DNA of 11,988 bases. It comes from CALZIK01 sp046756565. GTDB taxonomy: Bacteria; Acidobacteriota; Thermoanaerobaculia; Multivoradales; JAHEKO01. A model generated the notes under the pieces. The model had not been told where the DNA came from. It made no database searches and saw only the letters and a list, made by a program, of their open reading frames with translations. The position numbers were made by a program, and so were the translations under genes. Location: assembly GCA_046756565.1 (NCBI GenBank), contig JBHHWO010000134.1, positions 1 to 11,988 of the forward strand, written 5' to 3'. Shown here piece by piece: positions 1 through 6,572 of this stretch (position 1 is the first letter of the stretch; each line of letters begins with the position of its first letter).

Positions 1-21
1 CTGGACTTCTACCACGGGCTG

Positions 22-1734
22 CTAGGTGACGGTCTCGCGCATCACCTCGTCGAGAGTCGTGACGCCGTCGCGGATCTTCTGGAGCCCGCTCATCCTGAGG
101 CTGATCATTCCGACCTCGAGGGCCTTTTCGCGGAGTTCGTAGGCGCTGCCGCCCGAGAGAATCATCTCGCGCACCTGCTCGTCCACGTCCATGACCTCGT
201 AGAGGCCGACACGGCCCTTGTAGCCGGTGCCGCTGCACTGGTCGCAGCCGCGCCCGCGAAACAGCTGCAGCGACTTGAGCTCTTCTTTCTTGAAACCGAT
301 ATTGGTGAGCGCCTGACTGGGAACCTCGTAGGGCTCCTTGCAGCTCGAGCAAATCCTCCGTACCAGCCTCTGAGCGACCACCATGTGGACCGAGCTCGCC
401 ACGAGAAACGGCTCGATGCCCATGTTCATCAGGCGATTGATCGACGACGGGGCATCGTTGGTGTGAAGAGTCGAGAGCACCAGGTGGCCGGTCATCGCTG
501 CCTTGATCGCGACCTCGGCGGTCTCGAAGTCTCGGATCTCACCCACCAGGATGATGTTCGGGTCCTGGCGTAGGAAGGAGCGAAGCGTGGCCGCGAAGTT
601 GAGCCCGATCTGCTCCTTCATCTGGACCTGGTTGATTCCGGTGAGGTTGAACTCGACCGGATCTTCGGCGGTCATGATGTTGACCTCGGGCGTGTTGATT
701 CTCTGCAGCGCGGAGTAGAGCGTATTGGTCTTGCCCGATCCCGTCGGGCCGGTGACCAGGACCATTCCGTAGGGTCTGAAAATCGCCTGCTCGAATCGGC
801 GAATCGACTCCTCCTCGAAGCCGAGCTTGGTCATATCGAGCATCAAATTGTCTTTGTCGAGGAGCCGTAGAACGATCTTCTCGCCGAAAATGGCCGGCAG
901 GACCGAGACGCGGTAGTCGAGGTCCTTGTACTTGTTGCCGAGCTTGGTCTTGATCTTGATGCGGCCGTCCTGCGGCAAGCGCTTTTCGGCGATGTCGAGC
1001 TTGGCCATGATCTTGACGCGGCTGGTGATGGCCTCGCGCAGCTTGATCGGCGGCCGCATCATCTCGTACAAGATGCCGTCAATCCGGTACCGAACCCGGT
1101 ACTCCTTCTCATAGGGCTCGATGTGAATGTCCGAGGCGCCGCGCTTGATGGCGTCGGTGAGGATGATGTTGACCAGGCGGACCACCGGCGCTTCCTCGGA
1201 CTGCTGCTCGAGCTCGGCGAGGTCGATGTCCTCGTCCTCGTCCAGTACCTCGACATCGGTGTCCTCGGTGTCGGAGATGTCCTCCATCACCTTCTTGAGC
1301 TCGATCGAGTGGGTCGAGCCGTAGTAGCGATCGATCGCCTCTCGCAGAGCGGCCTCGGAGGCCACCACCGGCTCGACGTTGTAACCGGTCATGAACTTGA
1401 TGTCGTCCATCGCAAAGACGTTGGTGGGATCCACCATGGCGATGGTCAGGCGAGCGCCGGCTTTCGACACCGGCAGGATGGTGTACTTGCGAGAGACGTC
1501 GGGCGGGATGATCTTGATGATGGTCTCGTCGATCTCGACTTCGGCCAGATTGATCGCCGGCACGCCGTAGCGCTGTGAGAGGAACTCGACGAGCTCGTCG
1601 TCTTCGAGGAAACCCAGCTTCACCAGATGGGTGCCGAGCCGGCCCCCCTCCTGCTGCTGCGCTGCCAGGGCCTGCTCGAGCTGGTCGCTCGAGACCTTGC
1701 CTGCGGTCACGAGCATCTCGCCGATTCGGTTCAC
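22..1734 (-). CDS. pilB: Type IV pilus assembly ATPase PilB (GspE/PulE family)
   Basis: This is the cytoplasmic hexameric ATPase that powers pilus extension, or secretion in the related type II systems. The 570-residue product has an N-terminal GspE/PilB domain (about 1-145), then a very acidic linker (about 150-183), then the ATPase core. Visible motifs are ASDIHIEP (200-207), Walker A GPTGSGKT (329-336), Asp box AEDPVEF (356-362), Walker B IILVGEIRD (394-402) and His box TGHLVLSTLHTND (415-427). Two Cys pairs, C462/C465 and C497/C500, form the zinc-binding tetracysteine site. I chose the GTG at 1734 because AGGAGG lies 8 nt upstream. An ATG at 1779 would add 15 residues but overlaps that ribosome binding site. 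Length and acidic linker favour PilB over GspE, but no other pilus gene is in the window, so GspE is not excluded. It is last in the minus-strand block, 106 bp after the heptosyltransferase. Confidence 0.9.
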   Translation of the reverse strand: MNRIGEMLVTAGKVSSDQLEQALAAQQQEGGRLGTHLVKLGFLEDDELVEFLSQRYGVPAINLAEVEIDETIIKIIPPDVSRKYTILPVSKAGARLTIAMVDPTNVFAMDDIKFMTGYNVEPVVASEAALREAIDRYYGSTHSIELKKVMEDISDTEDTDVEVLDEDEDIDLAELEQQSEEAPVVRLVNIILTDAIKRGASDIHIEPYEKEYRVRYRIDGILYEMMRPPIKLREAITSRVKIMAKLDIAEKRLPQDGRIKIKTKLGNKYKDLDYRVSVLPAIFGEKIVLRLLDKDNLMLDMTKLGFEEESIRRFEQAIFRPYGMVLVTGPTGSGKTNTLYSALQRINTPEVNIMTAEDPVEFNLTGINQVQMKEQIGLNFAATLRSFLRQDPNIILVGEIRDFETAEVAIKAAMTGHLVLSTLHTNDAPSSINRLMNMGIEPFLVASSVHMVVAQRLVRRICSSCKEPYEVPSQALTNIGFKKEELKSLQLFRGRGCDQCSGTGYKGRVGLYEVMDVDEQVREMILSGGSAYELREKALEVGMISLRMSGLQKIRDGVTTLDEVMRETVT

Positions 1735-1742
1735 AAAAAGGC

Positions 1743-1748
1743 CCTCCT
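1743..1748 (-). promoter_or_regulatory. Strong ribosome binding site of pilB (AGGAGG)
   Basis: Read on the minus strand this is AGGAGG, followed by 8 nt and then GTG at 1734. It decides the pilB start against the in-frame upstream ATG at 1779. Confidence 0.75.
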
Positions 1749-1794
1749 CTCGATGCACGTCAGACGGAAAACGCCCCACGCGCCTGCGCGGAGA

Positions 1795-1824
1795 AGTCTA
1801 GCAGCGGCGCTAAAACAGCGTCAA
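1795..1824 (-). promoter_or_regulatory. Candidate sigma70-type promoter for pilB
   Basis: On the minus strand TTGACG (1824-1819) is followed by an 18-bp spacer and TAGACT (1800-1795). The boxes match the consensus at 5 of 6 and 4 of 6 positions. Transcription would begin near 1788, giving a leader of about 54 nt that contains the AGGAGG site. It would let pilB be expressed independently of the upstream LPS genes. This rests on matching by eye only. Confidence 0.4.
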
Positions 1825-1840
1825 ACAAGCAGAAATCGCG

Positions 1841-2863
1841 CTAATGCGGGAGTTGAGCGACGGCTTGCTCGACGACTCGATCCGGCGCGATGTTGAGCAG
1901 GCAAGCCTTGGTCGCGTCGAGTTGCCGGTGGCAGAAGCTGCATGGAAGCCGGTGCACGACTGCGCTTCGAGGGGATCCGTAGGGTCCATTCCGTGCCGGA
2001 TCGGTGGGACCCATGACACAGACCACAGGTGTCCCGAGCGCGTGTGCGAGATGCACCGGTCCGGTGTCTCCGCCCAAGACGATTCGCGCCCGGCGAGAGA
2101 GTGCGATCAGCTGGGGAAAGGTGGCGAGTTCGTCGAGAGCTTGCGCGCCGCTTGCTCGAGCGACCTCCTGTGCCGAGTCCTGCTCGCCGGGGCCCCAGCC
2201 AACCCAGGTCTCGATCCCGGTTCGCTCCTTCAGAAGATCGACGACTTGGGCCCACGAGAACTTCGGGTAGTCCTTGTTGGCCCAGGCGGTTCGCGGGTGC
2301 AGAAGTGCGAACGTCTCCCCTCGCTGTGGTCCGCCCCCCCAGGCGGCCTCGCTCAGACCCTCGCCGCCGAAGTCGACTTCAGATTCGCCTGCCTCGAGCT
2401 CCAAGCAGTCGAGTGTCGAGAGCATGCGATCGACCGCATGGTCTCCTTGCGCGCGGGCGGTTCCCGACAGCCACACCGCGCTCGAAGGCTCTCGGCGGTC
2501 ACCCCAGGCTAGGCCGAAGCGCCGATCGGCGAGCGTGAAGGCCGCGATGATGCCAGACTTGTGGGTGCCCATTAGGTCCAGAACGACGTCCGGTGAGAAT
2601 GCCAGGATGGCTTTCGAGAAGGCGGCGATCTCGCGCCAAGTGTTCGGCGAGAGAGTGCGGTGCCGCCATGTCCGAAGGCCGACCGTGATCACCTCGTCCA
2701 GGTCTGGACGGCCCTCCAGAAGGGGTGCGAAAACGCGCTCGACGACCCAGCCGATGCGGGCGTCGGGTAGAGCCGCGCGCAGCCGAGTCAGCACCGGCAG
2801 CGCGTGGACGATGTCGCCCATCGCGCTCGTGCGAATGATGAGAATGCGTTCGCCGTCGGGCAT
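1841..2863 (-). CDS. Glycosyltransferase family 9, LPS heptosyltransferase (WaaC/WaaF-like)
   Basis: The predicted role is transfer of L-glycero-D-manno-heptose from ADP-heptose to the Kdo/lipid A inner core at the cytoplasmic face of the inner membrane. The 340-residue product begins with the GT9 signature ILIIRTSAMGDIVHALP (7-23) in the acceptor-side Rossmann domain. The donor-side domain carries LLHPRTAW (187-194) and GGDTGPVHLAHALGTPV (264-280), with D266 in the conserved GDTG motif. A late C-x2-C-x9-C set (C308, C311, C321) precedes an NIAPDRV segment, a pattern I recall from GT9 proteins. The start at 2863 puts the signature close to the N terminus, although no clear ribosome binding site precedes it. 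The reading frame is open further upstream to 3010, but that part overlaps rfaE2 and looks non-coding. It lies 49 bp after rfaE2, whose product supplies its donor. Heptosyltransferase I and II cannot be told apart here. Confidence 0.85.
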   Translation of the reverse strand: MPDGERILIIRTSAMGDIVHALPVLTRLRAALPDARIGWVVERVFAPLLEGRPDLDEVITVGLRTWRHRTLSPNTWREIAAFSKAILAFSPDVVLDLMGTHKSGIIAAFTLADRRFGLAWGDRREPSSAVWLSGTARAQGDHAVDRMLSTLDCLELEAGESEVDFGGEGLSEAAWGGGPQRGETFALLHPRTAWANKDYPKFSWAQVVDLLKERTGIETWVGWGPGEQDSAQEVARASGAQALDELATFPQLIALSRRARIVLGGDTGPVHLAHALGTPVVCVMGPTDPARNGPYGSPRSAVVHRLPCSFCHRQLDATKACLLNIAPDRVVEQAVAQLPH

Positions 2864-2912
2864 GGGCTCGGGATCTCGGGAGGGCCGGAAGATCGATTCG
2901 GCCGGTTCGGCG

Positions 2913-3392
2913 TCAGGTCGGTAGGTTCTTGACCCGACCGATGAGGTCGGAGGTGTTGTGGTCCTTCGGGTCGCCGACGATCGCGGTGCGGCCGCCGTAG
3001 GCGGCGACAACCGCGCGCTCGGGAACTCGATCCGGCGCGACGTAGTCGGTGCCCTTGCAGTGGACGTCGGGCTTCAGGCGCTCGAGCACCGGAGCGGGAG
3101 AATCGCCCGCGAACACGGTCACGTAATCGACCGGTTCGAGCGCGGCTAGTAGCTCCGCTCTCTCGGCCGCCGGGATCACCGGCCGTCCCTCGCCTTTGAG
3201 TCGCTCGACCGAGTCATCGTCGTTGATCGCCACGATCAGACGATCGGCCTCTTCGGCCGCCGCGGTGAGGTAGCGGAGATGGCCGACGTGGAGCAGATCG
3301 AAATGTCCGTTCGCGAAGGCGACAGTGCGTCCCGCTTCTCGAAGCCGGCCGATCTCTCGCTCGAGCTGCACGAGGTCTAGAACGACTCCCAT
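2913..3392 (-). CDS. rfaE2: D-glycero-beta-D-manno-heptose 1-phosphate adenylyltransferase
   Basis: It joins AMP from ATP to heptose-1-phosphate, making the precursor of ADP-heptose. The 159-residue protein is a single nucleotidyltransferase domain matching the C-terminal half of HldE. NGHFDLLHVGHLRYL (28-42) contains the HxGH catalytic signature (H35-H38), and AINDDDSVERLKG (55-67) and RPVIP (70-74) are further family blocks. Two points depart from the usual form as I know it: His30 stands where Cys is common (NGCFD), and the end reads DHNTSDLIGRV where a GxSTT-type segment is usual. GGAGGT lies 3 nt before the ATG, inside the end of rfaE1. The first 16 bp overlap rfaE1, so the halves are probably translationally coupled. 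Confidence 0.88.
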   Translation of the reverse strand: MGVVLDLVQLEREIGRLREAGRTVAFANGHFDLLHVGHLRYLTAAAEEADRLIVAINDDDSVERLKGEGRPVIPAAERAELLAALEPVDYVTVFAGDSPAPVLERLKPDVHCKGTDYVAPDRVPERAVVAAYGGRTAIVGDPKDHNTSDLIGRVKNLPT

Positions 3393-4426
3393 CGCACCTC
3401 CCGCAAGGTCTCGTCACCGGTGTCGAGAGCGCGGTCGAGCTCGGACGGGGAGGCCGTCGCGGTTCCCGACTTCTGCACAACGATTCCGCCGGAGAAATTG
3501 GCGAGGAGAGCCGCCTCGAGTGGGGTCGACCCGGCGGCGAGGGCAAGTGCGAACGTTCCGATGACCGTGTCACCGGCGCCGGTGACGTCGGCGACCTGAT
3601 CGGACCCGTGGATCGGTATGTGGGCGGCTCCGTCGCTGAGGAACAACGACATGCCGAGGCTGCCACGTGTCACGAGCACGAAATCGGCTTCGAGTTGAGC
3701 CCGTATCGCCTGCCCGGCCTCTGTGAGCAGCGCTGCGTCGTCGTTGAAGCTCGTGTTGTGGAGTGCTTCGGCTTCTTCCTCGTTTGGCGTGGCGCCGTCG
3801 ATGCCGGAAAAATCGGCCAGGCGATATCGGCTGTCGCAGAGTACGCGGCCGCTCTCCGAAAGCGCGGCTCGGACCGGCCGGATGAGCGACGGGGTCACCG
3901 CACCGTAGCCGTAGTCGGACAAAACGGCAACCGCGGCCCGGCCGCCCCAAGCGGCGAGCGCGGCCGAGTGGACACGCGAGATCGCAGTGTCCGCATCCAC
4001 CTCGTCCTCGATGTCGTAGCGCACGATCTGCTGCTTGATTGCATGCTTGGCGCCGCCCATCACCCGGACCTTGGTGGGAGTGCTGTAGGCGGAGCTGACC
4101 GCGATTCCAGCGGTGTCTATGTCTCGCTCGCCGAAGGCGTCGAGAATTGCCCGGCCGCTCTCGTCGTCGCCAACGACTCCGATCGGAAGCGGCTGGCCAC
4201 CGAGGGCCGAGACGTTGGCGACCGCGTTGGCTCCGCCGCCGGGAACGAATCGGTCGCTCTCGTGGCGGAGGATGAGAACCGGAGCTTCCCGGCTGATTCT
4301 CTTCGGAGAGCCGGTGATGAAGCGATCGGCCACCAGATCGACCGCCATCACCACGGGCTGGCTGGCCATCGCACGGACTAACTCGCGAAGTCGTTCTGTC
4401 GTCGGAACTCGTTCCGCGGTGCCCAT
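3377..4426 (-). CDS. rfaE1: D-glycero-beta-D-manno-heptose-7-phosphate kinase (PfkB family)
   Basis: It phosphorylates heptose-7-phosphate at C1 in the ADP-heptose pathway. The 349-residue product is a ribokinase/PfkB-fold kinase matching the N-terminal half of HldE. PfkB motif 1 is VPGGGANAVANVSALGG (61-77). Motif 2 is VADVTGAGDTVIGTFALALA (278-297), with catalytic base D286. VLSDYGYGAVT (168-178), TPNEEEAEAL (213-222) and VTRGSLGM (252-259) are also family-like. I place the start at the ATG at 4426. The frame stays open far upstream, but that part translates the dispersed repeats and is not credible protein. No Shine-Dalgarno site precedes the ATG and a TACAAT box lies 8 nt upstream, so a leaderless message is possible. 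It appears to be first in the block rfaE1-rfaE2-GT9. Confidence 0.88.
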   Translation of the reverse strand: MGTAERVPTTERLRELVRAMASQPVVMAVDLVADRFITGSPKRISREAPVLILRHESDRFVPGGGANAVANVSALGGQPLPIGVVGDDESGRAILDAFGERDIDTAGIAVSSAYSTPTKVRVMGGAKHAIKQQIVRYDIEDEVDADTAISRVHSAALAAWGGRAAVAVLSDYGYGAVTPSLIRPVRAALSESGRVLCDSRYRLADFSGIDGATPNEEEAEALHNTSFNDDAALLTEAGQAIRAQLEADFVLVTRGSLGMSLFLSDGAAHIPIHGSDQVADVTGAGDTVIGTFALALAAGSTPLEAALLANFSGGIVVQKSGTATASPSELDRALDTGDETLREVRWESF

Positions 4427-4434
4427 TTGCGTGA

Positions 4435-4440
4435 ATTGTA
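4435..4440 (-). promoter_or_regulatory. Candidate -10 box for rfaE1 (TACAAT)
   Basis: On the minus strand TACAAT, one mismatch from TATAAT, ends 8 nt before the rfaE1 ATG. The normal distance to a transcription start would put the mRNA end at or within a few bases of the ATG. A -35 box is weak: at 17-bp spacing the sequence is GAGAAA, matching 3 of 6. Confidence 0.35.
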
Positions 4441-4468
4441 GCGTGCGGCGAGGAGCGTTTCTCGCTCC

Positions 4469-4495
4469 GTCATTCTGAGCGCAGCGAAGAATCTC
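4469..4495. repeat. Dispersed intergenic repeat motif
   Basis: The stretch runs from GTCATTCTGAGCGCAG into CGAAGAATCTC. It resembles a short intergenic motif I recall from many unrelated GC-rich bacterial genomes, where it often appears in spurious translations as REILR(C/F)AQND. Only one copy was seen in this window, so the repeat status rests on prior knowledge. Confidence 0.5.
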
Positions 4496-4532
4496 TCGGG
4501 ATTGGGTCTCTGTTGTAGCTCGATGCGATTGA

Positions 4533-4633
4533 GGGCCGCCGGTGCCGTCTTCTCGCTCGGCGGACCTCGCTTCCTTCGAGGGACTCAGGACAGGCTGCGA
4601 GAGGCACGCGGCCGGCCCTTCAGGCACAGTGCC
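4533..4633 (+). repeat. Inverted 101-bp repeat, left copy
   Basis: This segment matches the reverse complement of 5967-6067 without gaps at 88 of 101 positions by hand count. The best core includes CCTCGCTTCCTTCGAGGG, followed by ACTCAGGACAGGC and AGGCACGCGGCCGGCC. The CCTCG/CGAGG arms could form a small hairpin. The copies face each other across the methyltransferase gene. The central part resembles a dispersed intergenic element with CTTCGA and CTCAGGACAG that I recall from other GC-rich genomes. Confidence 0.85.
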
Positions 4634-4653
4634 ATGTGGCCATGGCCGACATG
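4633..4653. repeat. Near-perfect palindrome / hairpin
   Basis: CATGTGGCC, a central AT, then GGCC-g-ACATG form a 9-bp stem with one bulged base. It abuts the right end of the left 101-bp repeat. No T-run follows, so it is not a standard intrinsic terminator. Confidence 0.5.
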
Positions 4654-4727
4654 CTCTTCGGTGTGCGCGCAGCGGAGCGCAGGCGAGGGCCTGACCTGAG
4701 CAGTCCGCGTAGCCCGAGCCGTCCCCT

Positions 4728-4753
4728 GGAGGATCGGCCTGCCGATCGCCTCC
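4728..4753. repeat. Hairpin upstream of the methyltransferase gene
   Basis: GGAGGATCGG and CCGATC-gc-CTCC can pair as a 10-bp stem with a 2-nt bulge, over a four-base loop CCTG. It ends 18 bp before the GTG start at 4772. No T-run follows. It may be part of the repeat-derived DNA or a 5' leader structure. Confidence 0.4.
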
Positions 4754-4771
4754 GACGCGCGGATAGACGGT

Positions 4772-5833
4772 GTGGGACATACTCTCGAAGTGAGGAGTGA
4801 ACCGGCCGAGCGCCTGCGCGAGCGCATTCGCGCCGATGGCCCGATTCCGTTCGCCGCCTTCATGGAGGAGGCGCTCTACGGGGCAGGCGGATACTACGCC
4901 GGGGACGAGCTTGCGATCGGCGAGGACGGCGACTTCGTGACCGGCTCTTCGCATTCGCCGCTCTTTGGCCGGACCACGGCAGAGCTTCTGACCGGGCTGG
5001 ACCGAGAGCTCGGAAAGCCGGCCGACTACCTCGAGGTGGGCTTCGGCACCGGGGCGCACCTCGAGGCCGTGATGGAGTCGTCGGTCGGCTCCCGGCGGTG
5101 GTTGGCCTGCGATCGGGTTCTCCGCAATCTCCCGGTAGGAATCCAGGCTTCCGACTCGCTCAGCGCCTGGCCGGCCCGTTCGATCGAGGGCCTGATCTTC
5201 TCCTATGAGCTGCTCGACGCTCTGCCCGTGCACCGGTTGAAACAGGTGGAGGTGGCTTCACGGCGGGAGCTGCGTGAGCTGCACGTCGGTCTGGACGGCG
5301 AGCGGTTCGTGTGGCTCGAGCTGGCGCTTTCGGACCCCTCGCTCGCCGGACTCGTGCCCGACCGGCTCGAGCGGGGCCAGGTCGCCGACGTCGCGAAGTG
5401 GGCTCGAGTCTACCGTGAGCTGACGGCTCGGCTCGGGCGGGGCCTGGTCGTGACCTTCGACTACGGCTTCGAACGCGAGAAACTCTTCGACCCGCGGGTC
5501 CGCATGAACGGCACCCTGGCCTGCTACCGGCGCCAGAGGGTCCATCGAGATCCGTTCGCCGACGTCGGAGACCAGGATCTGACGGCCCATGTCGACTTCA
5601 CGGCGCTCATCGAAGCGGGCGAAGGCGAGGGGCTCGAGACGGTCGCTCTGACCCGGCAGGCGCCCTGGCTGGCGGCTCTCGGGATCCTCGACGGCACCGC
5701 CGACCGGCCGCCGGCGGAGCGGCTCGAGGCCATGGCGCTTCTGGACCTCGACGGTATGGGGGAGGACATTCGGGTGCTGGTGCAAGGCCGGGACGTGGAC
5801 GCGGCTCGGCTGGTTGATCTGTCGCTCCTCTAG
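4772..5833 (+). CDS. midA: SAM-dependent methyltransferase, MidA/NDUFAF7 family (COG1565)
   Basis: The mitochondrial relative NDUFAF7/MidA is a class I methyltransferase needed for complex I assembly; it dimethylates an arginine of the 49-kDa subunit (NDUFS2, the NuoD homologue). The 353-residue product shows the family's blocks in order: DGPIPFAAFMEEALYG (22-37), GEDGDFVTGSSHSPLFG (50-66), SAM-binding EVGFGTGAHL (88-97), SYELLDALPVHR (144-155), VTFDYG (227-232), NGTLACYRR (246-254), DLTAHVDFTALI (269-280) and QAPWLAALGIL (296-306). Length is normal to slightly short. The start is GTG at 4772 with only a weak GGA-type ribosome binding site; GTG at 4790 is an alternative that loses six residues. 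The gene is divergent from the LPS block, codirectional with nuoA 382 bp downstream, and framed by inverted repeats. Family assignment is strong; the substrate in this organism is inferred. Confidence 0.88.
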   Translation: MGHTLEVRSEPAERLRERIRADGPIPFAAFMEEALYGAGGYYAGDELAIGEDGDFVTGSSHSPLFGRTTAELLTGLDRELGKPADYLEVGFGTGAHLEAVMESSVGSRRWLACDRVLRNLPVGIQASDSLSAWPARSIEGLIFSYELLDALPVHRLKQVEVASRRELRELHVGLDGERFVWLELALSDPSLAGLVPDRLERGQVADVAKWARVYRELTARLGRGLVVTFDYGFEREKLFDPRVRMNGTLACYRRQRVHRDPFADVGDQDLTAHVDFTALIEAGEGEGLETVALTRQAPWLAALGILDGTADRPPAERLEAMALLDLDGMGEDIRVLVQGRDVDAARLVDLSLL

Positions 5834-5966
5834 AAGCCCGCGAGCACTGCCGGGGCGACAGCGCTAGCTGCCGAGAACGGCTCCTCGAGGTGGGCGGCGG
5901 TCTTTCTTCTCGCGGCGTTTCCGAGACTGAAGCCGACGGCCGGCATCGGAGGTCGGCCGCTGCAAC

Positions 5967-6067
5967 GGTACTGTGCCTGACAGGCCGGCCGCGTGCCTCT
6001 TGCAGCCTGTCCTGAGTCCCTCGAAGGAAGCGAGGTCCTCCGAACGAGAACAGCTTGCCGGCGGCCT
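5967..6067 (-). repeat. Inverted 101-bp repeat, right copy
   Basis: This is the reverse-complement partner of 4533-4633: ungapped, 88 of 101 identical by hand count, with six of the 13 differences clustered within one 10-bp stretch near the outer end. It ends 45 bp before the -35 box of the nuoA promoter. With the left copy it brackets the methyltransferase gene. Confidence 0.85.
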
Positions 6068-6112
6068 ACTATCTGCCGGCTTTGCCGCAGAGATTCTCGC
6101 GTCGGGCGGCTG

Positions 6113-6141
6113 TTGAACCCTCCAAGGACCTTAAGTACAAT
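6113..6141 (+). promoter_or_regulatory. Sigma70-type promoter of the nuo operon
   Basis: TTGAAC (6113-6118), a 17-bp spacer and TACAAT (6136-6141) match the housekeeping consensus well, at 4 of 6 and 5 of 6 with ideal spacing. Transcription would start near 6148, giving a leader of about 67 nt before nuoA. The stretch is visibly more AT-rich than its surroundings. Confidence 0.65.
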
Positions 6142-6215
6142 AGCTCGGCTTCCAGGCAGGGGATTTTCAAGTTTTCGCACCCTCGCAGTTCGCTTGCGGC
6201 CTTCCTGAATCCTAG

Positions 6216-6572
6216 ATGGTCAACTACCTACCGATCCTGGTTTTCGTACTCATCGCGACTCTGTTCCTGGCGGCCACACTGATCGCCGCTCGCCTTTTCC
6301 GGCACGGAGGGAGAGGCATGACCAACCGCGAGCCCTACGAATGCGGCAACGAGGCCGATTCGCTCGCCCACGATCATCGATTTTCGATTCGCTACTACCT
6401 GATCGCGGTGTTGTTCGTCGTCTTCGATGTCGAGACGATTTTCCTGTTTCCGTGGGCCGTGATGTTCGACAAGCTGGCGCTGTTCGGGTTCATAGAAATG
6501 ATGGTGTTTCTCGCGATCCTGGTCGTCGGTTACGTGTACGTCTGGAACCGAGGAGCTCTCAATTGGGCGTAA
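6216..6572 (+). CDS. nuoA: NADH-quinone oxidoreductase subunit A (complex I)
   Basis: This is a small membrane subunit of complex I, homologous to mitochondrial ND3, located at the junction of membrane and peripheral arms near the quinone site. The 118-residue product has three hydrophobic helices (about 5-26, 60-80, 88-110). The conserved loop REPYECGNEA (38-47) holds C43, equivalent to the ND3 loop cysteine, and FDVETIFLFPW (70-80) holds the conserved acidic pair D71 and E73. The ATG at 6216 gives the normal length, yet no Shine-Dalgarno site is evident just upstream. It is the first gene of the operon, behind the promoter at 6113-6141, and overlaps nuoB by 10 bp. Confidence 0.95.
   Translation: MVNYLPILVFVLIATLFLAATLIAARLFRHGGRGMTNREPYECGNEADSLAHDHRFSIRYYLIAVLFVVFDVETIFLFPWAVMFDKLALFGFIEMMVFLAILVVGYVYVWNRGALNWA
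6551..6555 (+). promoter_or_regulatory. Ribosome binding site deciding the nuoB start (AGGAG)
   Basis: AGGAG lies inside the end of nuoA, 7 nt before the TTG at 6563. No ATG or GTG in the nuoB frame lies in a sensible place, so this site supports initiation at TTG. Confidence 0.65.

Larger units (their letters stand above)
4427..4771. other. Repeat-bearing intergenic region between rfaE1 and the methyltransferase gene
   Basis: These 345 bp separate divergently transcribed genes. They hold the candidate rfaE1 -10 box, a short dispersed-repeat motif (4469-4495), the left copy of the 101-bp repeat (4533-4633) and two hairpin-forming segments (4633-4653, 4728-4753). I see no convincing promoter for the plus-strand methyltransferase gene. 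Open frames crossing this region translate repeats and are not credible genes. Confidence 0.6.
5834..6215. other. Repeat- and promoter-bearing intergenic region upstream of nuoA
   Basis: These 382 bp hold about 130 bp after the methyltransferase stop in which I see nothing definite, then the right copy of the 101-bp repeat (5967-6067), then the nuoA promoter and leader. No intrinsic terminator with a T-run was seen after the methyltransferase gene, so read-through into nuo is possible. Open frames here do not look like protein. Confidence 0.6.

Noticed and set aside
1123..1578. 151-codon plus-strand ORF opposite pilB
   Set aside because: It is a shadow of the high-GC pilB sequence; its His/Asp/Val-rich product is typical of antisense frames.
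2864..3010. Upstream extension of the GT9 frame
   Set aside because: It overlaps rfaE2 in another frame, is rich in Ser, Thr, Pro and Arg, and precedes the conserved GT9 N-terminal signature.
4728..4753. Intrinsic terminator upstream of the methyltransferase gene
   Set aside because: The hairpin is good, but no T-run follows on either strand, so it is reported only as a hairpin.
4427..5233. Minus-strand extension of the rfaE1 frame upstream of 4426
   Set aside because: It translates the dispersed repeats, overlaps the methyltransferase gene on the other strand, and lies before a complete kinase domain. It has no family content.
4533..6067. Complete insertion sequence between the inverted repeats
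   Set aside because: The only gene between the repeats is a methyltransferase; there is no transposase and no visible target-site duplication.
5830..6180. 116-codon minus-strand ORF in the region before nuoA
   Set aside because: It crosses the 101-bp repeat and the nuoA promoter, has Arg/Ser/Pro-rich low-quality composition, and shows no recognisable domain.
6184..6198. Possible hairpin CGCA...TGCG in the nuoA leader
   Set aside because: The stem is only 4 bp and no riboswitch or attenuator pattern accompanies it.
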